Shown one piece after another: positions 40,568 through 49,364 of a DNA stretch of 60,730 nucleotides. The stretch covers positions 1-60,730 of the forward strand of contig NZ_JALGBX010000038.1 of NCBI RefSeq assembly GCF_022808175.1. The letters are read 5' to 3'. Under the pieces are notes generated by a model. That model had not been told where the DNA came from, did not search any database, and saw nothing but the letters and a program-made list of their open reading frames with translations. How positions within the stretch are numbered: position 1 is the stretch's first letter; each line of letters starts with the position of its first letter. Position numbers and translations under genes: made by a program. This stretch comes from Streptomyces sp. AP-93 (GTDB lineage Bacteria > Actinomycetota > Actinomycetes > Streptomycetales > Streptomycetaceae).

Positions 40568-40649
40568 GATCAACCGATCCACAGGTCTTGACGATTACTC
40601 AGAAGGCGAGGCAGGTGTCGTCTGCCACGAGAACGTCAGTCGTTGCCAC

Positions 40650-40853
40650 AAGAAGTGTCAGTCCCTGGTGTTCGTCAACACCCTCATGCTTCAAGTGGCC
40701 CTGGCCGAACCCGAGTGGTCCGACCTGCTCACCCGGGCCGACCAGCGCGGCCTGCCCCCGCTGTTCTGGGAACGCGTACGGCCCTACGGCGAGGTGAAAC
40801 TGGACATGGGCGCCCGGCTTCGGATCGGCGGCACTGACCTGGGCGGCCTCTGA
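40650..40853 (+). pseudogene. Tn3-family transposase C-terminal remnant
   Basis: The translation SLVFVNTLMLQVALAEPEWS, then LLTRADQRGLPPLFWERV and PYGEVKLDMGARL, matches from memory the C-terminal end of actinobacterial Tn3-family transposases. Only the last ~65 codons remain, right beside the IS256 element. Confidence 0.6.
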
Positions 40854-40951
40854 AGCCACCCACCAGGTGGGGCAGGGGCGCCGACCTGCCCCACCTGACC
40901 GCGGAACTACCCGCACCGCGATCCGCTGTACCGCGGGTTTCGAAGAGGCGA

Positions 40952-41176
40952 TCAGGCCAGCTGGTAAACGGCCTGACCGGGATCCGGCCTCACGATCAGG
41001 CCGTCATCGGCGAGCGCGCGCAGGTGCCCGCGGGCTGCTTTGCCCGCGGCCTCGTCACTTGTCTGCTCGTACCCGGCGACACGCAGAGCCAGTACGGCGC
41101 GTTGCGTGTCCCAGATGCCGTCCAACGCCTGGATCACTGCGGCCAGCGCCTGCTTGGGCGGCAGCTTCTCAGTCAT
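40952..41176 (-). CDS. Small winged-helix protein
   Basis: The product is 74 aa: LPPKQALAAVIQALDGIWDT, then a turn and GHLRALADDGLIVRPDPGQA, an HTH plus wing. I chose the ATG at 41176 (AAAAGGAG upstream). Its promoter region contains one copy of the inverted repeats that flank the cold-shock gene. It is probably a DNA-binding protein; the target is unknown. Confidence 0.6.
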   Translation of the reverse strand: MTEKLPPKQALAAVIQALDGIWDTQRAVLALRVAGYEQTSDEAAGKAARGHLRALADDGLIVRPDPGQAVYQLA

Positions 41177-41217
41177 CTCATTCTCCTTTTCGGTATGCGC
41201 CACGGCGCGGTGTCTGC

Positions 41218-41270
41218 CGTGGCTTTGTAGGCGAGAGTTGACTCCAGTCGTAGGTGAGTTCTGACTCCGC
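41218..41270 (-). repeat. Inverted repeat flanking cspA-like gene, left copy
   Basis: The reverse strand reads GCGGAGTCAGAACTCACCTA, then CGACTGGAGTCAACTCTCGC and CTACAAAGCCAC. It matches the forward strand at 41860-41912 at roughly 80 percent. Each copy has an internal repeat of CACCTAC[AG]A ~24 bases apart. Confidence 0.65.
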
Positions 41271-41547
41271 TGGATCTGCTGGGAAATCGAGTGGAGATAT
41301 CCAGTTCGGTGTTGCCCAGTGGGCAGCCCGGATGCCCGTGCTGCACGTACGGGCCTGGGTCCTTTGCACGGCCGGATCTTGGGGCGATAACATGATCGCC
41401 AGAAGCAGTCGTGGTTCCGAGCCGCTGCTCGCCCGTGATCGCGGTCACGGGCGTCTCACTGTCCGGGACTGCAGTCGGGCGATGCCGGTCGGGTACGGCG
41501 GTCGCATAGTGCGGGCGCCAGCGGCTGCGCACGTCAAGGAGAACAGT

Positions 41548-41754
41548 ATGGCTACGGGCATCGTGAAGTGGTTCAACGCCGAGAAGGGCTTCGGTTTCAT
41601 CGAGCAGGACGGTGGCGGCGATGACGTCTTCGCCCACTTCTCCAACATCGCCACCGAGGGCTTCCGCGAGCTCAACGAGGGCCAGAAGGTCCAGTTCGAC
41701 GTCACCCAGGGCCTCAAGGGCCCGCAGGCGGAGAACATCCGCCCGATGCTCTGA
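41548..41754 (+). CDS. Cold-shock protein (CspA family)
   Basis: The product is 68 aa, a standard cold-shock domain with KWFNAEKGFGFIEQ (RNP-1) and DVFAHFSNI (RNP-2; His/Phe variant). AAGGAG lies upstream. It is closer to chromosomal CspA/ScoF proteins than the copy at 399. It and ~280 bases of upstream sequence sit between facing copies of a 53-base repeat, so it looks like a captured cassette. Confidence 0.92.
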   Translation: MATGIVKWFNAEKGFGFIEQDGGGDDVFAHFSNIATEGFRELNEGQKVQFDVTQGLKGPQAENIRPML

Positions 41755-41859
41755 ACCGCCCACACCCCCGGCGCCCCGCAGGCGGCCCTCAGGCGCCGGC
41801 GGGGCACCGCCACGTTCATTCATGACGGTCCGGTTCTCGTACAGTTGCCGCCGCAGGTA

Positions 41860-41912
41860 GCGGAGCCAGAACCCACCTACAAATGGAGCCGGTTGTCACC
41901 TACGAAGCCACT
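41860..41912 (+). repeat. Inverted repeat flanking cspA-like gene, right copy
   Basis: This is the partner of 41218-41270. The surrounding 41755-42054 holds no gene I can support. Confidence 0.65.
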
Positions 41913-42054
41913 GCCGGGTTCTGCGACGAGCGTTCCCCAGTGTGAGTGGTTGCGGTGCAGGGAAGTAGCGCCGAGATTGATCAACGTCGTCGATGGGGGA
42001 TTCGGCGTTGGCGTGGCCTTCGGACCGACGACACTGCGGTTGGCTGTAGTGAGG

Positions 42055-42498
42055 TCAGCGGTCGCGGTTCCACCAGTCCACGGTTTCCATCGCCAGCACC
42101 TTCTTCTCCAGGGCTATGGCTGTCTCGCGGTTGTCGGTGGTGGCCCAGCAGACATGGAGGTCCGCCCACGCCAGCGCGGCCTTGCCCCAGCCGGTTGCTC
42201 GCATCGGTTTGCCGGTCTCGACCTCCGCCAACCTCTCCCGCAGCCAGACGGGATCCGCCAGGGCTCGGTCGAAGACCGCTTCGCCGAGTCCGGAGGCCAG
42301 CGCCTTGCCGCTGGTGTAGCGCCGCAACCGGCCGTTCAGCCCTTTGCCTTGGCGTTCCCCGGCCATGCCGACGTACACCACTGGGCCGCTCGTCCCCCGC
42401 CGGGCGAGGTAGACGCCCGGGGACGTCGGTGCTTCGGCGGCGGCCAGCGGAACCCAGTCCGACCAACTGGCCACAGCCAGCACTTCCCGACTGATCAT
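42055..42498 (-). CDS. GIY-YIG-like protein
   Basis: The product is 147 aa. PGVYLARRG...VVYVGMAGE matches the paired GIY/YIG strands (GVY and YVG forms), followed by LNGRLRRYTSGKA carrying the conserved Arg and, later, ALEKKVLAM with a Glu. The family contains single-metal nucleases. As a stand-alone short form it may be a nuclease in conflict or recombination. The ATG has GGGGGG upstream. Confidence 0.75.
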   Translation of the reverse strand: MISREVLAVASWSDWVPLAAAEAPTSPGVYLARRGTSGPVVYVGMAGERQGKGLNGRLRRYTSGKALASGLGEAVFDRALADPVWLRERLAEVETGKPMRATGWGKAALAWADLHVCWATTDNRETAIALEKKVLAMETVDWWNRDR

Positions 42499-42822
42499 CA
42501 GATCCCCCCTTCGAATGGTGCTGGCCTGAGTGTCGCCGATGGCTCTGACACCCCTCCCGCTGGGCCGAGACCCGACCTCGGAGTCGTTGGTGCCTCGATG
42601 CCGTGCGTGCTCTGGACGGCTGGGTAAGCCTGTGGCCTGGCTTCTGGCCTCTGGTTCTTCCCCTGCGGTTCCCCCTTATGTTCCCCCTGCGGTAAGTGTT
42701 GGGCTCTGCACGGCTCTTTTCGCAGGCCAGAGCCCGTTTCTAGCGCAATTTGGTGGCTCGACACCTCTCTTTCCTTGATCCTTGGTGGATCTGGAAAGTT
42801 CGGTGGGGCGTGGGAGGGCTGG
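42499..42822. other. Promoter region between nuclease and replication-relaxation gene
   Basis: No gene is supported. TCCCCCT and CCCTGCGGT are repeated at 42660-42695 (CCCCTGCGGT twice, ~30 bases apart). A binding site is possible. Confidence 0.35.
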
Positions 42823-44193
42823 ATGGCCGGGACGAAGGCACGGAAGTACGGGTCGACGGAGAAGACCAGGACGCAGGTGCTGGAGGCGTTGGGTGTGGTG
42901 AAGGTGGCCACGGCGGCGCAGATTCGGCTGTTGATGTGTCCGGGGACGGCGGACGCGGCGACGGCGCGCGGGGGCTGCAAGGACCTGGAGGCCGAGGGCC
43001 TGGTGTTGTCGGCCGGCCGGACGTCGCGGCTCGAGGCGGATGGCCGACGGATCACGGAGAAGCTGTGGTCGTTGACGCCGTCGGGGCTGGAGGCGGCCGC
43101 GGTGGTGTTGGACCGTCCTGTTCGGGAGATGGGGGGTACGGCGAAGGCGGCGGCTGCCTCGGGTGCGAAGCACGCGGGGAAGGTGACCGACACCCTGGCC
43201 GCGCTCCTGCAAACTCCGCCGGAGACGACCGCGCCCGTCGTCCGCAAGGACACCGTGCCCGCCCAGGCCCCGGCGCCGGAGCAACGCCCCGCGGGGCTGG
43301 GGCCGATCGCGGCCTGGTCGACGGAGGTCTCCTTGCCGGTCACCGGATCCTTCGCCGCGCCGCAGAAGGGCAGTGTCCGCGCCGACATGGCGTTCGCCGC
43401 GACGGGCACCGAGTTGCCGTTGCTGTTCGTCGAGGTCGACAACGGCACCGAGTCCCCGCCGATCCTCGCGGAGAAGATCGCCCGCTACCGGAAGTTCTTC
43501 GCCCGCACCGTCACCCAGGGCAAGCGGGACGTGGTGCTGTGGCGCACCGTCTGGTCGGTCCCCGACCCCGGTAGGCACGGCGGAGGTTCGCATCCACCGG
43601 TGGCGGTCGTGTTCACGAAGAAGATGGGCGCGCAAGCGATGGCCGACCGGATGCAGAACGTCGCCGATCTGAGCCAGCAGGCGTGGCGGGGCCGGTGGAC
43701 CATCGGCCGCGGCGGCATGTACAACCCGCAGGACCGGGATCAGGACGGCTACTTCGACTACGAGGGCACCGTTCCGGTCGTGATGACCGTCCTTGACCGC
43801 TTGGAGCGCCACGGCCCGCACGGCCCGATCTGGTGGCGCTGCGGCCGCAAGCCGGCCCTGCAGACCCTGGCCGCAGCCTTGGACAACCCGAACGACGTCC
43901 GCGCCTACGACGTGCGCGCGGAGGCCCGCCGTGCGGCGCAGGAGGCGAAGTACGCGCAGGAGCGGGAGAAGCGCGACGAGGAGCGCCGGCGCCGGGAGGC
44001 GGCGGCCTGGCCGTGCCCGGAGTGCGGCCGCCAGGTCTACCCCGACGGCGCGGACGACGGCTGGAGCGAGGGCGGTGCCGTTCAGGGTGGACTGTGCCGG
44101 ATCTGCCGCTCGGCCGCCGAGGAGGCCGCTCGCCGGGCGGCGGATGAGCAGGACGGCGACGGGAAGCGTCGCCGCGGCTGGTTCGGGCGCTGA
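42823..44193 (+). CDS. Replication-relaxation family protein
   Basis: The product is 456 aa. Residues ~10-100 are a winged helix (VLEALGVVKVATAAQIRLLM; KDLEAEGLVLSAGRTSR). The middle holds a nuclease-like core (LPLLFVEVDNGTESPPILAE then KIARYRKFF) resembling the PD-(D/E)xK-like part of this family. The C-terminus has a long charged helix and a zinc ribbon (CPECGRQ ... CRICRS). Family members help plasmid replication or mobilisation. The ATG at 42823 has GGGAGGG upstream. Confidence 0.8.
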   Translation: MAGTKARKYGSTEKTRTQVLEALGVVKVATAAQIRLLMCPGTADAATARGGCKDLEAEGLVLSAGRTSRLEADGRRITEKLWSLTPSGLEAAAVVLDRPVREMGGTAKAAAASGAKHAGKVTDTLAALLQTPPETTAPVVRKDTVPAQAPAPEQRPAGLGPIAAWSTEVSLPVTGSFAAPQKGSVRADMAFAATGTELPLLFVEVDNGTESPPILAEKIARYRKFFARTVTQGKRDVVLWRTVWSVPDPGRHGGGSHPPVAVVFTKKMGAQAMADRMQNVADLSQQAWRGRWTIGRGGMYNPQDRDQDGYFDYEGTVPVVMTVLDRLERHGPHGPIWWRCGRKPALQTLAAALDNPNDVRAYDVRAEARRAAQEAKYAQEREKRDEERRRREAAAWPCPECGRQVYPDGADDGWSEGGAVQGGLCRICRSAAEEAARRAADEQDGDGKRRRGWFGR

Positions 44194-44240
44194 ACACACC
44201 GAGCCGGGGCCCCGGTCGGGCTGGGTAAGCCTGAGGGACC

Positions 44241-44276
44241 CCTGGGCAAGCCTCCCGTGCGGAGGGCTTGCCCAGG
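44241..44276 (+). terminator. Hairpin terminator after replication-relaxation gene
   Basis: CCTGGGCAAGCC...GGCTTGCCCAGG with a short loop, 48 bases after the stop. Confidence 0.6.
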
Positions 44277-44300
44277 CCCCCGACTGAGTAGCTGGCCGCT

Positions 44301-44371
44301 GATTCGTAGGTGGTCAACCCCTTGTCCTCCTGCGGATCGTTGGCGGACAAGGGGTTGACCACCTACGAATC
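44301..44371. terminator. Perfect 27-bp inverted repeat between convergent genes
   Basis: GATTCGTAGGTGGTCAACCC begins the 27-base left arm; the complement is at 44345-44371 with a 17-base loop. It lies between converging genes and may terminate both. Its CACCTACGAA end recalls the repeats around the cold-shock gene. Confidence 0.75.
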
Positions 44372-44419
44372 TCTGGCCGCCGGTGGTTCCACGGGGCCGA
44401 GGAGGGTGTGGTGCGCGCA

Positions 44420-45016
44420 TCACCAAGGGCGGCGGGCTGGCCGGGGGATGTGCGGCTCGGGAGGCGGATTATCAGAGAAGCGGGAGCGGGAGCCTGGGGA
44501 CAAGAGGCGGTCGGGGTGTACGGATCCGACTCGCTTCGTACCGCCGACAGGCCGGCACACCGCGCCTGGGTCTGCTCCGCACCAGCAGCGTTCACCCAGA
44601 GCCCACACCTCGTACTCCTCCTCCAGTTCCAGCTTCTCCTCGAGCCGGGTTCGGATCGCGGTCAGGGAGTCTTCCTCCGGATGCAGCTTGCGCAGCCGGG
44701 CCAGGTGGGTCAGCCCGGAGCGCCTGGGTGTGCCGGCCACCGGCGTGCACGCCTCCCCAGCGTCGGCGCCGCACACCACACAGGGCCGTGCCTCCATCGC
44801 CTCCAGCAGGTCGCTGGTCAGCGGCTGAGCGGGACGTGCGAATGTGGCCCGGGTTCTACCCGGAGCGAGTCGGCTCTCCAGGAACGCGAACGGGTCCAAG
44901 GAATCAACCCGATCCTGCTCCCGATCCCGCGCCTCTCGCTCACGGGCCTCCCGAGCCCACGTCTCACGCTGCTCACGCTCGTACGTTGCGATCTTGGCCG
45001 CCGACCACCGCTCCAC
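44420..45016 (-). CDS. Protein with two zinc-finger repeats
   Basis: The product is 198 aa. After a charged N-terminal helix, two repeats follow: CVVCGADAGEACTPVAGT...H and CWCGADPGAVCRPVGGT...H, each C-x(1-2)-C-G-A-x2-G-x2-C with a later His near an Arg. Similar fingers occur in actinobacterial and phage proteins. A GTG at 45016 fits the GGAGG site better than the GTG at 45025. Confidence 0.65.
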   Translation of the reverse strand: MERWSAAKIATYEREQRETWAREAREREARDREQDRVDSLDPFAFLESRLAPGRTRATFARPAQPLTSDLLEAMEARPCVVCGADAGEACTPVAGTPRRSGLTHLARLRKLHPEEDSLTAIRTRLEEKLELEEEYEVWALGERCWCGADPGAVCRPVGGTKRVGSVHPDRLLSPGSRSRFSDNPPPEPHIPRPARRPW

Positions 45017-45362
45017 CGCCGCCACCTCCGGTCGTCCCCGACGGGTACCCGCCCCTCATCAACCGATGTCCACCCCGAAGGGTGCGCACACGGGAGGCTG
45101 GGCCGATCCGCCGGACCTTGGAGCGGTCAGCGGTCAGCCATCGGTGGCGCGGGAGCGCGGGCTGGCCCAGCGGATGCCGCCCGGCTGCCCGAACGCGACG
45201 CTGGCCTTCGAGCGGGCATTCTGACGGGGAGGGCAGAGTGAGCCCGCTCGGTACGGATGGGCGCTTGGAGCGCTGTTTCGGGCCCCGCATTGTCAGACCC
45301 ACTCCCTACGATCTGCCGCCGAATCGTCGCAGAAGGTGACGGTCGTCTGGAAGGATCTGTGG
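45017..45362. other. Region without a firm gene
   Basis: A 52-codon frame at 45066-45224 (ends LAFERAF) is possible but has no ribosome site or similarity I recognise. Confidence 0.3.
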
Positions 45363-46322
45363 ATGTCTATCCCCGTTCAGCACTCAACCGTTGTTGACCT
45401 GCGCAAACTCGTGGATCAGGTTCCTGTGTGGGCGGCGGAGAAGGGCATGAACCCGCTCGCTGCGGTTCCTGAGGCGCCCGGCCGGCACGTACTCCTGGAG
45501 GACGAACTGGTCAACGCGGAGGCGTTCATCGGCCTCGCCCACACGTGTGGTGCCCGGGTTCTGTACTACGACAGCGAGACCTTCACCGCCGAGGGCTTCG
45601 TAGTCCTCGACGAGAACGACGAAGAAGACGGACCCACCGCCGAGCAGCAGCTCGACACCGAGGCGAAGCGGGAGCTGAAGAAGCTGCGGCGGGCCACCCA
45701 GAGCTGCGACGGGCAGATCACCTCCGTCCTGATGTGCTTCATGGCCGAAGGCGTGGCCCACTTCTGGGGCCACGTGGCACGCTGGTACACCGAGCTCACC
45801 GAGCAGCGCGATGAGTTCCTCCAGCTGCACCGCGTCTCCCAGTCCGACCGTGACGAAGATGACCGGGCCCGGACCGCGGCCGAGGTCGAGCGGATCGCGG
45901 CCGAGCTCGCCGCCGGCCCGGAGTTCCGGGCCGCGACCAAGCGCTCACATCACCAGGACATCGCCGCGAACGCCTACCCACCACCGGTGGACGGCAACGA
46001 CGACCAGCTCGAGGAACACGAGCGCCTCATCCGATGGGCGGTGAACCAGGCGGTAACCGTCGTCGAGGTCGCCACCCGCCGGGTCTACGCCGGATATGAG
46101 CGAGACCTGGACGCCCTCGCACAGGAGATCGCCGCGGCACGCATCCTCGACGGCGCGACCACAATCGCCGCCCGCACCCTGCTTGTCAGCGAGCACCTCA
46201 CCGCTACGTCCGGCGGGTACACCCCGCCCAAGCGCTTCCTTGACCTCCTCATGCTCCGCCCCCACCTGCGCAAGCAACCTGCGGCGCGCACCATCGTGAA
46301 CGACACCCTTCCCCTGGACTGA
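45363..46322 (+). CDS. Hypothetical acidic helical protein
   Basis: The product is 319 aa and unrecognised. An N-terminal alpha/beta part (~1-90) ends in an acidic stretch (LDENDEEDGP). The rest is mostly helical and charged, with a hydrophobic stretch SVLMCFMAEGVAHFWGHVAR at ~125. AAGGAT lies before the ATG at 45363. No signal peptide. Confidence 0.65.
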   Translation: MSIPVQHSTVVDLRKLVDQVPVWAAEKGMNPLAAVPEAPGRHVLLEDELVNAEAFIGLAHTCGARVLYYDSETFTAEGFVVLDENDEEDGPTAEQQLDTEAKRELKKLRRATQSCDGQITSVLMCFMAEGVAHFWGHVARWYTELTEQRDEFLQLHRVSQSDRDEDDRARTAAEVERIAAELAAGPEFRAATKRSHHQDIAANAYPPPVDGNDDQLEEHERLIRWAVNQAVTVVEVATRRVYAGYERDLDALAQEIAAARILDGATTIAARTLLVSEHLTATSGGYTPPKRFLDLLMLRPHLRKQPAARTIVNDTLPLD

Positions 46323-46358
46323 CCGACCAGGACGGCGCGGTGAGGACCTGCCAGGTCC

Positions 46359-46793
46359 TCACCGCTTCCCACCCTCGGTGTCAGCGTGCGTGCGTGGGGT
46401 GGCCCAGCCGGCGGGGGTGGGGCGTGGGGGGATGGTGTCGGGGACGGGGTGGAGCGGGGGCTGGATGAGGGGGCGGTCGTCGCCGGTCAGCGCGTGGGCG
46501 GTGAAGCCGGCGGCATGGAAGCGGGTGGAGGCTTCGAAGGTGATCAGGGTTCCCACGGGCGCGGCTGCGGCCTGCTCGATGATCCGCAGCAGTTCGTCGG
46601 CCCAGTCGATCAGGCGACCGTTGCGGCCGGTGCGCTCCGCGCTGGCGGGCAGGTACAGGGTCAGTCCGTCTCGGACACCGGTGATCTGGAGGTGGAGGTA
46701 GTCGTTTCCGGGGGTGACGGCAGTGACCTTGTCCGCCCGGATCCGCGTCTCGCCGATCCGCAGCCAGACCCGGGACCGCCCGGCGCTCACCAT
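46359..46793 (-). CDS. Hypothetical protein
   Basis: The product is 144 aa and unrecognised. Residues 1-95 look like a small alpha/beta domain (VWLRIGETRIRADKVTAVTP; LITFEASTRFHAAG); the C-terminus is Pro-rich. It may start at the adjacent GTG. It converges on the preceding gene. Confidence 0.55.
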   Translation of the reverse strand: MVSAGRSRVWLRIGETRIRADKVTAVTPGNDYLHLQITGVRDGLTLYLPASAERTGRNGRLIDWADELLRIIEQAAAAPVGTLITFEASTRFHAAGFTAHALTGDDRPLIQPPLHPVPDTIPPRPTPAGWATPRTHADTEGGKR

Positions 46794-47044
46794 GTCAGGT
46801 CCGGTCGGGACGCGGCCTGTTGGGGGCCGCTGGTGGTCGTGTTCATGCGTCCACGGTCCCAGGGGGCTTGGGGGCGTGGACGGGATTCGTGCTGGAAGCC
46901 ACTCGGGCGTGGGCCTGGCAGCGCGCTTCTCCTGGGTGGGTCTTTCGGGGTTCTGCTGCTGCGGGGTCGGCGGTTGCGGGATGTTGGTGTGTCCGTAGCC
47001 GGGTGAGCGCGGGGTTGTCGGCGGCAGGGTGGAGGGGTCCGGAT

Positions 47045-47635
47045 ATGCGGGACGAGTTGTGGAAGACGGACGAGTTCGGGAAGTCGCACCAGGGCAGGGT
47101 GGGCGTGCTCCTGGAGGACGGGACGGTGCCGGGGCCGGTGTACTTCGACGGGAACTCGACGTACGGGCACACGAGCTCCTTCTGGGCCGGGTACAGCGGG
47201 CAGCCGTTCTACGGGCCGCGAGCGGAGCTGTTGCGGGCGGTGTGCTCGTGCGGCTGGACCGGTACGGACTACCGGCTGGACTGGGAGCGCATCGGCGATA
47301 CACCGATGCATAAGGACGAGTCGACCTGGTCGGACTCGGAGAAGTGCCGGACCGACTGGGACCGGCACATCGAGACCGCCGAAGCATCGACGATCGCGTT
47401 CCCCGAGGAGGTCGCCGACCTGCTGACGAGGACGAGCCAGGCCCTGGACCGTCTGGCGAGCGAGTCGCCCGCCGCGGCCCTGAAGGCGGCGGGACGGCTG
47501 GAGATCCTCGCGAGGGTCATCGGCTACCACGCGGCCAGCGCCGCGTGGTCGATGGAGTCGGACGAGCTCGGTGCCGCCCTGGGCATCACCGGACATCAGG
47601 CCGAGGAACTCCTGGACCGGTACCGGCGCATGTAG
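47045..47635 (+). CDS. Hypothetical protein with CSCGW motif
   Basis: The product is 196 aa. Residues ~35-85 contain AVCSCGWTGTDYRLDW and a later Cys in EKCRTDWDRH. Residues ~118-190 are helical and end with an HTH-like ELGAALGITGHQAEELLDRY. GGAGGGG precedes the ATG. The family is unknown; the last 40 residues may bind DNA. Confidence 0.65.
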   Translation: MRDELWKTDEFGKSHQGRVGVLLEDGTVPGPVYFDGNSTYGHTSSFWAGYSGQPFYGPRAELLRAVCSCGWTGTDYRLDWERIGDTPMHKDESTWSDSEKCRTDWDRHIETAEASTIAFPEEVADLLTRTSQALDRLASESPAAALKAAGRLEILARVIGYHAASAAWSMESDELGAALGITGHQAEELLDRYRRM

Positions 47636-47724
47636 CACCGCGACGAGACGCAGGCTCCTCGGCTGCTCGTGGTGGTGCTTCGGAGTCCTCCTGTGGATGT
47701 GGGGAATGGTCCTACTACCGGGCG

Positions 47725-48606
47725 GTGACTACCGAGGATGACGCGGCTCTGCTCCTGGTCTGGGTACATGGGCAGGTTGATGGGATCGCCTACGCCGATG
47801 CGAACGCCCGTGATGACCCTCAGTGGAGTGAGCGGGGGGAAGAGCGGTTGCACACGCTCGTCGAGTACCTCAAGGACAAGGTCGCGGTCGGGACGACGCA
47901 CACCATGGGGGACCAGACGAGCTGCTACCTCCTGCCGGCGGGCGTTGCCGAGGCGGAACGGCTGATGCGGATCCGTGACGTCAGGCTGGAGCGGTTCGAC
48001 ATCGCGGCGAACGGTTTGATCAGCGCTGGCATGGACGACTTCCCGGACTGCGTCGTGACGGTCCGGGACTTCGCCCTCTCGCCCGGCGCCGTCATCCTCT
48101 ACACCGTCCTGACCCCGCAGGAGATCGACAAGGCGGTGTCCTACCTGGTCGAGCAGAAGCTGGCCACCACGTTGGCCATGGCGGAGTCCAAGATCGTGGC
48201 GATCAAGCTCACCCCGCAGGGGACCATCTGTGGGTCCGCCGACACCATCGACGTGAGGAAGTTCGTCATCGACCAGCAGGCAGGCATCAAGAACCAGTTC
48301 AACGTCTTCGGCAACGGGAACCAGTTCGGCGACGGCAACACCCAGAACAACACCTTCGGCTATGACCCGAACCAGCTGACACAGTTCGCCAGGGAGCTCC
48401 TCGCCGCGGCGAACACCGCGGACATTACCGACACCGCCCGTACCCGGGTCACCGAGAGCGTCGCCGTGCTCGAGGGCGAGCTCGCCGAGAACAGCCCCGA
48501 CCCGGGCAGGGTGCGCCACGCTCTGGAGAGGGTGAGGGAAGTGGCGTGGGAGACGCTGCCAGCCGCGATCATCCAGGCCGTGTTCACCGCTGCCGGCCTC
48601 ATGTGA
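47725..48606 (+). CDS. Protein with Asn/Gly-rich amyloid-like motif
   Basis: The product is 293 aa from a GTG start. Residues ~1-180 are an alpha/beta region with no recognised family. Residues ~187-215 contain QFNVFGNGNQFGDGNTQNNT, a repeated [NQ]xFGxGN pattern. Residues ~220-293 are helical. Gly/Asn repeats of this type form beta-solenoids or amyloid-like signalling motifs in bacterial conflict proteins; that link is inference. It is a single gene between unrelated neighbours. Confidence 0.65.
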   Translation: MTTEDDAALLLVWVHGQVDGIAYADANARDDPQWSERGEERLHTLVEYLKDKVAVGTTHTMGDQTSCYLLPAGVAEAERLMRIRDVRLERFDIAANGLISAGMDDFPDCVVTVRDFALSPGAVILYTVLTPQEIDKAVSYLVEQKLATTLAMAESKIVAIKLTPQGTICGSADTIDVRKFVIDQQAGIKNQFNVFGNGNQFGDGNTQNNTFGYDPNQLTQFARELLAAANTADITDTARTRVTESVAVLEGELAENSPDPGRVRHALERVREVAWETLPAAIIQAVFTAAGLM

Positions 48607-48671
48607 GAACGGGGTTCCGGGTTCCTCGAACCGCTGGGGACCGGACCGCCACCCACCCCGGTCGGTACGGA

Positions 48672-48771
48672 GGGGGTGAACGAACCATGCGGGCGTATGA
48701 AGGTTTGTTCACCCCTGAACGAACCTTCAACGGCCTCCGTCACGTGAGGTCTGTTCACCCCTGAACGAACC
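48672..48771. promoter_or_regulatory. Operator repeats upstream of XRE gene
   Basis: Two 24-bp imperfect palindromes at 48702 and 48748 share GTTCACCCCTGAACGAACC, with arms GTTCA/TGAAC; a half site GGTGAACGAACC lies at 48675. The spacing is 46 bp. They suit autoregulation by the XRE protein that starts at 48798. Confidence 0.65.
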
Positions 48772-48797
48772 GCCTTGCAGGTGGGTAGGGGAAGGGT

Positions 48798-49364
48798 ATG
48801 AGTGAGACCCGGTACGGCTTCGAAGCGCCCAGGTTCCGTGCCGCCCGGACGGCCGCTGGCACGTCGGTGGCCCGGATCGCGCGGACGGCCCGGGTGTCCG
48901 AACGGGCCGTGAGCCTCTACCTGGCTGGCTCCCGCACCCCGCGCCCCGGGGTGCTGGTGCTGCTGGCGGAAGCCGTCGGGGTCGAGCCATCGGACCTGTG
49001 CGCTGTCGATCGGGTGACGCTGGCGCATCTGCGGGTCTTCACCGGCCGCAGCCGGGCGGCGATGGCCCGGGAGCTCGACATGGCCGAGGAGACCTACCGG
49101 CAGTTGGAGACCACCGGTAACCGTGGCCGACTCGCCTCCAGCCGCTACAGCTACCACGAGGAGCGGTGGATCGCCTGGATGGAGTGGGCGCCGCCGAAGT
49201 TCGGCGTCACCGCGGCCAGGCTCGCCGCCGCCGAGCAGCACACCCGCGAGGATCACCAGGCCGACCTGGAGAGGCGATGGCAGCAACTGCGCCAGACCGA
49301 CCCCGCCTTCGCCGCCAGGGTCGAGGAGCTCGGGCGGCTGGGACGGGCCCTGCGGGAACAGTGA
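48798..49364 (+). CDS. XRE-type regulator
   Basis: The product is 188 aa. Residues ~12-65 are an HTH (RAARTAAGTSVARIARTARV, then SERAVSLYLAG). A second HTH-like stretch, LRVFTGRSRAAMARELDMAE, lies at ~75-95. The C-terminus is helical. GGGAAGGG is upstream. It is preceded by palindromic repeats and overlaps a 51-aa fragment gene (GTGA). It may regulate the surface module downstream. Confidence 0.75.
   Translation: MSETRYGFEAPRFRAARTAAGTSVARIARTARVSERAVSLYLAGSRTPRPGVLVLLAEAVGVEPSDLCAVDRVTLAHLRVFTGRSRAAMARELDMAEETYRQLETTGNRGRLASSRYSYHEERWIAWMEWAPPKFGVTAARLAAAEQHTREDHQADLERRWQQLRQTDPAFAARVEELGRLGRALREQ

Larger units (their letters stand above)
38784..40591 (+). mobile_element. IS256-family element with VOC passenger gene
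   Basis: The terminal inverted repeats are TCAAGACCTGTGGATCG at 38784-38800 and its complement at 40575-40591. The element (~1.8 kb) carries the transposase and a coupled VOC gene. No 8-base target duplication is visible: flanks are AGCAATGC and CGATTACT. The insertion may therefore be old or rearranged. Confidence 0.85.
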
